From Chlorophyllum brunneum (taxonomy: Eukaryota > Basidiomycota > Agaricomycetes > Agaricales > Agaricaceae): a DNA stretch of 64,000 bases. Made by a program: the position numbers and the translations under genes. Shown one piece after another: positions 56,989 through 64,000 of this stretch. A model generated the notes under the pieces. It ran no database searches, was not told the DNA's origin, and saw only the letters and a list, made by a program, of their open reading frames with translations. Location of the stretch: contig OY756148.1 of NCBI GenBank assembly GCA_963576785.1, positions 2,156,217 through 2,220,216 on the forward strand. Direction: 5' to 3'. Numbering within the stretch: the stretch's first letter is position 1; each line of letters starts with the position of its first letter.

Positions 56989-58698
56989 TGGAGGCTGTCA
57001 CCTGGGAGAAAGTACTGGGAAAGCACGGAACTGGGGGGAAATAGAGGTGAGAGGGGTGAGGAAGATGTATGGTTGAGATAGAAAGACTCGGAATACCAGT
57101 GCAAGTCGGAGGACAAATGATGAGCGCCGAGCTGAAATTTACCCAAAAAGTCAATAAAAGCGACAAAAAATGGCAAGTGCAAGGTCGTGATCGTCGGAGA
57201 AACTAAAGGAGGACGAGAGAAGGGCGGGATTGCAGAGGGAGGGAGGGAGGATGGTCGTGGCCTCTGAGAAAGTTCAGTTGTTGTGTAAGCACCAGAGCGA
57301 AAACAAACACCCAACAATTCAATTTTTATCCTCCCCTCCAGTTCTTCTTTTTCTTCCTCACAGCTCGATTCTTACTCGAGTCACATTCTCCTCGATGAAA
57401 ATAGTATCTACGGTCTACGCCTGCGCCAGTCCGAGCCATTTTATCTAGCTAACCCCCACCCATCCTTCACTTCCTTCTCTCCCTTTCGTATCTCAGTACG
57501 CCGCTAGCCAGACATACTCATACTCTTACTCTTCTGAAACCGAATCGATAAAGGCCTAAGTTGCAGTGCCGACTTCCGGGGCAATACGAAATGATGTATT
57601 CGTAGTAATTTTACATCCTGATAGTTTACCAACCGAAATGTCCACATTTGGAGGATCAACCATCTCTAAACACTCCTCACTACCTTGAGACCTCTCCCCC
57701 CATCGTTATCAGACCCATTCATCTGCTAGAGGGTATGTTGGAGAGGTGTTGGGGGGACTGGGAGTATGGGGGAGGCTGCATCCGGGTTGCCCCTGGTGAG
57801 TAAACACACATCAGCGGCACAGGTTTAACCAAAGGCAACGTATCTTCGCAGTTTCGCTGGCCAGATGCTCCCGGTGGAACGGCATGAAACGGGTGGCGAT
57901 AACCTCCCCCCGACAATCTCCTGCGTGGAAACAGGTAGAGACACCGGGTGCCGGCGATGTCAGTAGCACGCAAGTCGAAATTTTCATGGTTGTGCACGGA
58001 CCATCTTACCTTCATCTGGCAGCTTGGCATTACGGCGTGGAAATTTCATTGTCAAAATAAGTTCGCCTTTGGTATATCGTGAATGTTCGAGCCTCTGGCG
58101 TGGAAGTTCTCAGACATATTCATTATGCCTAGAAGTACTCGACTCGTAGCCAATCTCATGGATGAGACTACCATAACCGTTGGGATGCTTGGTCATGTCA
58201 GTCATCATCGATGCATCATCAACCCAGGGTGCAAGCCCCCCTCTCACTGATCCAATTATTGGGGCAAAGTAACCACCTACGCCAAGGCTGCGAGTAAGGT
58301 ACTTGAGAGAAGAATTGCGAAAGGGGTGCGTAGGATATATCCATCAGAGAGCCCTCAAGCGTCTCTCCTCTAATACACGTCCTTGACTAGACTCGATGTT
58401 CCCAAGACCGCAGAGAACCAAACGTAGTAAATTTTACCACGTAAAGATCCATACTACTCGGAACGAGGTTAGGAAGTTGTTCCTACTAGCGAGTATTTGG
58501 GCGATACTCATGAATACTCTCAATCGCTGCTTGGTCATTGGTGGTAGGAACTTTATAAGCTGCGCTACGTCGAAGGTATCGCTGGATCCTCCTGCATGCG
58601 CTCAGGTTCCACAGCTTTGTGCATGTTCCCTCGACCTCGCTAAATGGCCACAATATCACTATCAGACATGAGCCTCCCCCAAACCTCATGCCCTAGTC
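56989..58698. other. 1.7 kb without a recognised gene
   Basis: Start is the promoter/5' UTR of the large protein, with CT/GA-rich stretches around 57190-57260. The rest has no convincing frame. Confidence 0.4.
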
Positions 58699-59182
58699 AT
58701 GGGCTCCACTACCGATAATGCTCTTACCAGTAACGTTCTTTGGACTCCTCAAACAACACCCCTGAGGAACGACCACCTTCGACACAGCGGCGCTTTACGA
58801 TTGTTGGCGGATGTGGACACGTTTTACAAGCGTAAGTGAGTCGCAGTACATTTCTATTTAGCGACAAGCTTGGTAATAAAGGAGTTTTCATGTATAGCAC
58901 AAGCCTGGGAGTTGCTAGAAATACGCCCCCCTCCGTTGCGAATAGGAGATGGAAAGTGGTCGGTCATGGTCGAGCCCGAAACAATGTTCTAGAATGATAG
59001 ACGCAGTGGTATTGTTGACGCGTCATGAGCATGATACTCTTATTCTTATTTCTCCCTCATGTAACAGCCAAGGAGGGGAGGGCCGGTGGATCGCGGTGGA
59101 TCAGCTTCTGGAGTGTACGGTGCACGTCGATTGGCATGGCGTTCGAAGCAAGAATGTAATGCAGTCGAAGATGTATAATTAG
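58699..59182 (+). CDS. Small hypothetical gene (uncertain model)
   Basis: Exon 1 58699-58831 (MGSTTDNALTSNVLWTPQTT, LRHSGALRLLADVDTFYK) joins in frame through a good GTAAGT donor to an exon from 58898 reading PQAWELLEIRPPPLRIGDGK then WSVMVEPETMF before a stop near 58990. A second frame, 58949-59182, ends RWIAVDQLLECTVHVDWHGV; it looks coding and may be a third exon reached by a splice I could not fix. No family recognised. End coordinate covers both possibilities. Confidence 0.35.
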
Positions 59183-59264
59183 CAGTAAGGGATAGGAGGG
59201 TATGACAAATTAAAGCAACCCTTCAGGGGATACAGCAACGTCAGGGAGAGAGGAGGGTTATAGA

Positions 59265-61017
59265 TCAAAGGTACCTATTCGTCTGAACATGTAGACCATT
59301 CGCCGTTCGTAACATGACAATGTTGCCTGAAAGGCTCGAGAACTGGAACGACGTTAGTCACAGGGAAGGATATGGATGACACTCCACTCACCCCATTCCC
59401 AACGAACACTTCCGCTTTTTCAGCAATACTCATATCAACCGCCACATCAACGCCCCTTTGTTCTTTATCCAACACGAGGTCTCCACCAAAAGTTACATCC
59501 TCCCATCCATCAGCAATGAGTTTTCGTTTCAGGCCATCTAGCCAAATAGACCACGCGTTTGTTAGGACAAAAACGTGTCGTAGCTTGTGCGGGCGCGTGG
59601 AGTTATTTTGGCCAGGTTGGTCGGAAAGGAACGTGTCATGTTCGGTGCGAACGGCGTGAAGTCGGTCGACGATTTCTTCTTGTGTAGGGAGACATCGCTT
59701 CCGATAGTATTCAGATCTTTCATCCTGGTGTCCATTTGAGACGTGGATGATGGGAAGTAGATTATCTACCCACCTTTGATGACCCGGTGTAACTGAAACA
59801 ATCAGGAAGGCCTTCAAAGGAGTTGAACCCGTGGAATGCTCCGCCCCACTCTGCCAGTCTTGAACAATGACGTTTGTAATCGCCGCGTCGGATATGGACT
59901 GCTAACAGCGCAGGATAAGTACTTCCTGTTGGAGGGCTTGAGAGAGTGGGAGAAGGTTGTGGAATAGGCGATCGGTCAACACGCGAGCTGGACAGACGCC
60001 TACGTAAAACACCGACGCCAGGATCATGAAGAGTGGGGAGAACGACAAAGTTTCGCTCTACAGCAGAAAGAACGAGGGGTGACCATTTGAATTGTGTGAG
60101 GATGGGACTTTGTGACAGGGAAGGCCAAGTGTCAAGGAGTTGGTGGGTGCCAAAGAAACTAGGAAAGAGTGCAGGAACAAAGATCATTATCATCAAACGT
60201 GTGGTAGGCATTCGGGTCGACACTCACTCGAAATCGAAAATGGTTCTCCGACTTGTATCAACCTCTAGACATGTTGCGTCCGCGTTTTTCTCGATCGTAT
60301 CCTTCCACCACTCGACGAGAGCGAGGCCTTTGAGATCGCGAGGGCTATCGGCTGAGGTGATGACCCGGCGTTCCTGTGGAGGGCAAATGACCTCCCAAAA
60401 CTTGAACCCGACGGCACGTGGCGGTGATTCGGGCGAGGCACCTATGAATCCACCTGCTGTAGGACCAGAGATGAAGGCGTTTAACGGAATACGGGAGGGT
60501 CGAAGGGCAAAGTCATAAAGTGTGTAAGGAAGTGGGAGGTGGGACCATGTGTAGTCCTCGAATACAAAGGCACGCTGAGTAGTGCAGGCGAGATATGAAA
60601 GCATTAAACTATCGAGTTTAGGACCGAAGGTGATCAACAAGGTAACACTGCTCACTATTCCTGCAGGACGTTATTCCATCCATGGCCCCAAATATGACCA
60701 GGGAAGGATATGTACTTGACGCGCGAGTGTTCCGAAAAGGTGACATTATGTTGGGGAAGGCCGCGCTCAAAACTACGAATATCGTTGTAGAGAGGTGGGA
60801 TACCACCGTTGAACAACACGGCGCAGACAACAAGGATAACGCTGGCTGATAGAAAAATAAAAAGATTGCGGAGGGTGAAGATGCGTCGGGAAAGGTAACG
60901 CGAGGAGCGACCATGCTGGGTCCGTTCTCGAAACTGCCCGCTGCCGGCTGAGACGAGCTGGTATTCGAAGCGCTTTGGAGGAAGGAGGCGGGCGAGGATG
61001 TTGCGGAAAACAGCCAT
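59265..61017 (-). CDS. Type II membrane glycosyltransferase, O-fucosyltransferase-like
   Basis: Predicted Golgi enzyme. On the minus strand it starts MAVFRNILARLLPPKRFEYQ, has a single membrane anchor (LFIFLSASVILVVCAVLF, about residues 50-68), then a lumenal part with FPGHIWGHGWNNVLQEYLML (intron between ~60655 and 60607 keeps frame), FVFEDYTWSHLPLPYTLYDF, and the key motif AVHIRRGDYKRHC, which matches the GDP-fucose-binding HxRRGD(Y/F) loop of fucosyltransferases. Later: IVDRLHAVRTEHDTF, HVFVLTNAWSIWLDGLKRKL, DMSIAEKAEVFVGNGF and FSSLSGNIVMLRT, ending TNRYL at 59265. The start at 61017 is the first ATG of the frame. About five exons; expected length ~480-500. Donor specificity (GDP-fucose) is inferred from the motif only. 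A relic of its 5' end lies at 62790-63010. Confidence 0.72.
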
Positions 61018-61442
61018 CGATGCGGTTTGTTTGGTCACACAAGGCTACAATAGAGACAGCGTGGGACCCGATTCCCAGTGATCCGAATATGATGAAGGGA
61101 TAAGGAGTTCTCAGTACGGTGTCATGAGCGCAACTATCATTACCAGCCCTCATAACCATCCTAACCAGTGCCTTCACAATGGCTGGGCGAGCGAACAATC
61201 CAACTTGGATCAAATCCGCAGTTTGATGCGCCGGTGGTAAGCGATATTTTTGCTTTCTGCCAAGAAGCATGGACGTATGTCAACCCTCCCATTTTACCAA
61301 GGGTCCACGCGACACTCCAACGTGATTGAATCAAGACGTAGTTATGGCACGTACATCGTCGTCAAGCAAGTCCCCAATACTGTCACCTCTTTCATACTCC
61401 CACTAGTCTGACTCCTCGCCATCGCTCTGGCAGGCCCGTCTC

Positions 61443-62703
61443 ATGTCTGGATTTCGCAATCAGACCTACGATGACCGCGACAGTGTGCTACAGTACCAGG
61501 GCGGATGGTTCAAAACAGGAAGCTGGAACGCATTCCACACCGGTGAGAGTGGTACGCTATCCTCGACCAATGATCAATCTGCCACTGTTACCTTTGTGAG
61601 CGGCTTTCCCGTGTTGTCCCGTGCTTTTCACTGACAGAGTCCACAACAGGCTTTTCCTGTACCAGCAGTCGCCTTCTATTACTATGGTATAAAAAGATCG
61701 AGAGGGGGCTTCTATGGGATCTGTGTCGACTGCGACCCGAATGCCCCCAAATTTGAAAACATCGATGGAGTTAATAGTACGGATGACGGAGGAAATAGTA
61801 CGGATGACGGAGGAAATCCTCCGGTAAGTGCCCTCATACATCGTAAAGCTGATTGGACCAACAATGTTGAAGGTTGTTCTCTACTCGAAACGGTTTCAAA
61901 CTGCTGGCAACCACGAGGTCATCCTTAAGAACCAAGCCGACAATCGCTTCCCTAATGGCAACTCGCAAATTACCTTGGATCGTTTTGTACTCGAAGTTCC
62001 TAATGACAACGCTCCCCCTCCTGCTCCTGTCCCGGCATCCACACCTCACACCAGTACAGCTTTGACCAACGCTGGTCTTTCAAGTGCTAATCCTCCTAAT
62101 CCTCGTCCGACCAACTCCACTTTGACTAGTCTTTCTGGTACTGCTTCGACTATTCCTACCTCCACTAGTTCTTCGACCTCTACGACCCTACTTACATCCT
62201 CCTCCTCAACCGCCGCAACCGGCCTCTCTGCTGCTAGTCCAAGTCAGGAGCCCCCCATTGGAGCGATAGTAGGTGGAGTGATCGGTGGGCTTGCTGTGAT
62301 TCTCGCCGCCCTCGCCTTTTGGTACTGGTTCTGGAGAAGGAGACAGATAGCTCGAAAAGGCAGTGTTGAAGGAGGATCGCATCCAGCCCTAGCCACGACG
62401 CAGCTGTCAGGCTGGCCCATCTCTAACATGCGCCCCGTTAACGTGCTTGGTTCGATCAAGGGAAGGAGATACGTGAGCACTCACTCTGGCTCCCATCAAC
62501 ATGGGTCTTCATATGGATTGTCGGAGTCGCCCACTTCTGGGGCAAACGCCGGGGGGACAGCGTTACCACGGAGAGAGATTGATGCAGGGCCTGCAAGTGA
62601 CCATGAGAGTACCGAATATGAGATACTTCCACCTGAATATGATCAAGTCTTCCGCAGTGGAAACAACGGTCAAGCCAATTCTTATAGTAATTTAAAGAGA
62701 TGA
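61443..62703 (+). CDS. Single-pass membrane protein with beta-sandwich ectodomain (start uncertain)
   Basis: Type I-like membrane protein of a kind common in Agaricomycetes, of unknown function. Visible exons: from 61443 (YDDRDSVLQYQGGWFKTGSW, TGESGTLSSTNDQSATVTF) to 61599ish, then AFPVPAVAFYYYGIKRSRGG and FYGICVDCDPNAPK to 61823, then VVLYSKRFQTAGNHEVILKN, ITLDRFVLEVPND, a Ser/Thr/Pro stalk of about 75 residues, the membrane span IGAIVGGVIGGLAVILAALA FWYWFW, a basic stop-transfer (RRRQ) and a cytoplasmic tail ending ILPPEYDQVF...YSNLKR. The intron at 61824-61872 keeps frame. A tandem 21-bp repeat encodes NSTDDGGNSTDDGGN just before it. No signal peptide lies in front of MSGFRNQ at 61443; an upstream exon ending at a CTGGCAG acceptor near 61432 probably supplies it. 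Confidence 0.7.
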
Positions 62704-62789
62704 AAATTAGTTTGTGATCTAATTTTTGTTTCCGGTAAAACTGTGTGTGCAGACTCGCTACTCTGTAACCATGTATACCACTATCTATA

Positions 62790-63010
62790 TCCCTACCACC
62801 AATGAACACCACAGCGCGGAGGACGAGAGCAAAGCTGGGGGATACGAGGTTGCGGAGGGTGAAAATGTGCCGGCAAAGGTGATTTAATGATGGCTCTGTT
62901 CCTGGAAATGCTCGCTGTCGGCTGAGACAAGCTGATTTTCGAAGGAGGCAGGCGAGCATGTTTCGAAGAACAAGCATGGATGTTTGGTCACCCCGACTAA
63001 CCACACCGCG
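62790..63010 (-). pseudogene. Relic of the fucosyltransferase-like gene 5' end
   Basis: Minus-strand sequence matches 60810-61035 in order: an MLVLRNMLACLLRK start (parent MAVFRNILARLLPPK), FTLRNL (parent FTLRNL) and AVVFIGG (parent AVLFNGG), including the shared plus-strand runs GCGGAGGGTGAA and GGCTGAGACAAGCTG/GGCTGAGACGAGCTG and TTTGTTTGGTCAC / TGTTTGGTCAC upstream. After the membrane anchor similarity stops, and the region runs into unrelated DNA. Distance to the telomere is under 1 kb. Confidence 0.7.
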
Positions 63011-63892
63011 AGCATGATCTCGCCATCATTTGGCTCAATTTCTGGCCAGTGTCATCTACCTATTCACTGTGACTTCGCTGTCTTCACCTTGGTATCTGGA
63101 CAGCAGACCAGGCAGCCACTCTTATTTTCTACCACCGGGTGCCTATTTTCGGAGCCATCCGTAGTCCAAAATTTTATGATATCTCTATCCTTGTGCATGC
63201 GATGTTCCCAGTAGCTATCCCTAGGCTGAAAACCTGGTTCCTTCACCCCGCCAGTAAGTGAAACATGAAATAAACAACATTGACTCGGCTTGAAGAATCA
63301 CTAGAGATAAGCCGCCCAGGAGCAAGCCTGCTTGGTTCCTCTCACGACATACAACTAGTGTGATCGCTACTCCAAGGCAAAGACCCTGAATAACTCTGGC
63401 GTGGACATTGTTGGCTTGAGGTCTTTGTTATATACTATCATCGAATTGTACGTGACATAATAATCTTGCTCAATTCTATACTATGCAGGGGCGGATAAGC
63501 TGACATTTCTCCAACAACACTGCAGCCGAATAAACGATATCCACGCGTTGTGTACCAGTCCGATATTGTCTTGATAGTCGATAGTAACATCATAAAGGCC
63601 AGGATCCTTGGGCATTCCAATGTACCTATGAATAATGCATCAGCACTCTCGAACCATCATCGGACAAAAGTAAAACTCATGGGTATGTATAACACTACCC
63701 TCCACCGCCTCACCCCGATTATCCATCAACTTCATCACTGACTCTTGATCGGCAACAGCTTATTCAACAAACTCAAGTAATACTGCAACTCCTCATGGTT
63801 CGTCATAATCATGCCTTCTCCAAATGTATCATCCTGTGGCCTTCCTGCAGGTCCGAGCATCTGTAGAACACCTTGGCTCGAAAGCTCTATCG
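63011..63892. other. Telomere-proximal unique sequence
   Basis: About 880 bp without a recognised gene or internal repeat. Short frames (63064-63246 minus; 63550-63741 plus) have no motif. No telomere-linked helicase fragment was recognised here. Confidence 0.45.
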
Positions 63893-64000
63893 GGGTTAGG
63901 GTTAGGGTTAGGGTTAGGGTTAGGGTTAGGGTTAGGGTTAGGGTTAGGGTTAGGGGTTAGGGTTAGGGTTAGGGTTAGGGTTAGGGTTAGGGTTAGGGTT
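63893..64000 (+). repeat. Telomere, (TTAGGG)n
   Basis: About 18 tandem copies of TTAGGG reaching the last base of the window. One unit has an extra G (TTAGGGG, near 63951). Orientation with G-rich strand 3'-ward is that of a right chromosome end. Confidence 0.98.

Noticed and set aside
1..64000. Transposons, CRISPR arrays, tRNA or rRNA genes
   Set aside because: I looked for reverse transcriptase, integrase or transposase motifs, regular spaced repeats and cloverleaf-like sequences and saw none that could be supported by eye; a tRNAscan-SE and repeat search would be needed to exclude small elements.

Overview
This is the end of a chromosome from a filamentous basidiomycete, most likely an agaricomycete. 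The last ~108 bases are an uninterrupted TTAGGG array with the G-rich strand running 3'-ward, so the right edge is a true telomere. The genes carry many short introns (mostly 45-75 nt, GTRNGY...YAG) and belong to families typical of wood- or root-associated Agaricomycetes: an AA9 lytic polysaccharide monooxygenase with CBM1, NACHT (NLR-like) proteins, a TTC39/IML2 protein and a YML020W-like hydrolase. I cannot place it to genus. No tRNA, rRNA, CRISPR array or intact transposon was recognised.

Layout. 0-7 kb is a graveyard of broken gene copies: four Old Yellow Enzyme (OYE) relics, two relics of a TPR gene, a TLDc relic and a NACHT tail relic. 7-18 kb holds fuller versions of the same families: a damaged TLDc gene, three tandem NACHT copies in increasing decay, an intact OYE gene and an intact TPR locus. 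19-26 kb is a secretion and metal block: AA9 LPMO with CBM1, an acidic secreted protein, a ferric/cupric reductase and a Ctr copper transporter. 26-31 kb is mostly degenerate, with one small 4-part gene model (3 exons, 137 aa).

31-62.7 kb is ordinary gene-bearing DNA: S10 serine carboxypeptidase, a 1520-aa YML020W-like alpha/beta hydrolase, an aldo/keto reductase, a 202-aa unknown protein, a DHA1-type MFS transporter, IML2-like TPR protein, a ~1600-aa low-complexity/coiled-coil protein, a type II membrane O-fucosyltransferase-like enzyme and a single-pass membrane protein. The final 1.3 kb contains a relic of the fucosyltransferase-like gene and then the telomere.

Functional reading. The reductase and Ctr transporter form a classic reductive copper-uptake pair, beside a secreted enzyme (AA9) that needs copper in its active site. 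The NACHT/OYE/TPR/TLDc region looks like duplicated DNA in which one copy survives and the rest rot. Exon models below were built by hand from splice signals and reading-frame continuity; where every junction kept frame I say so.
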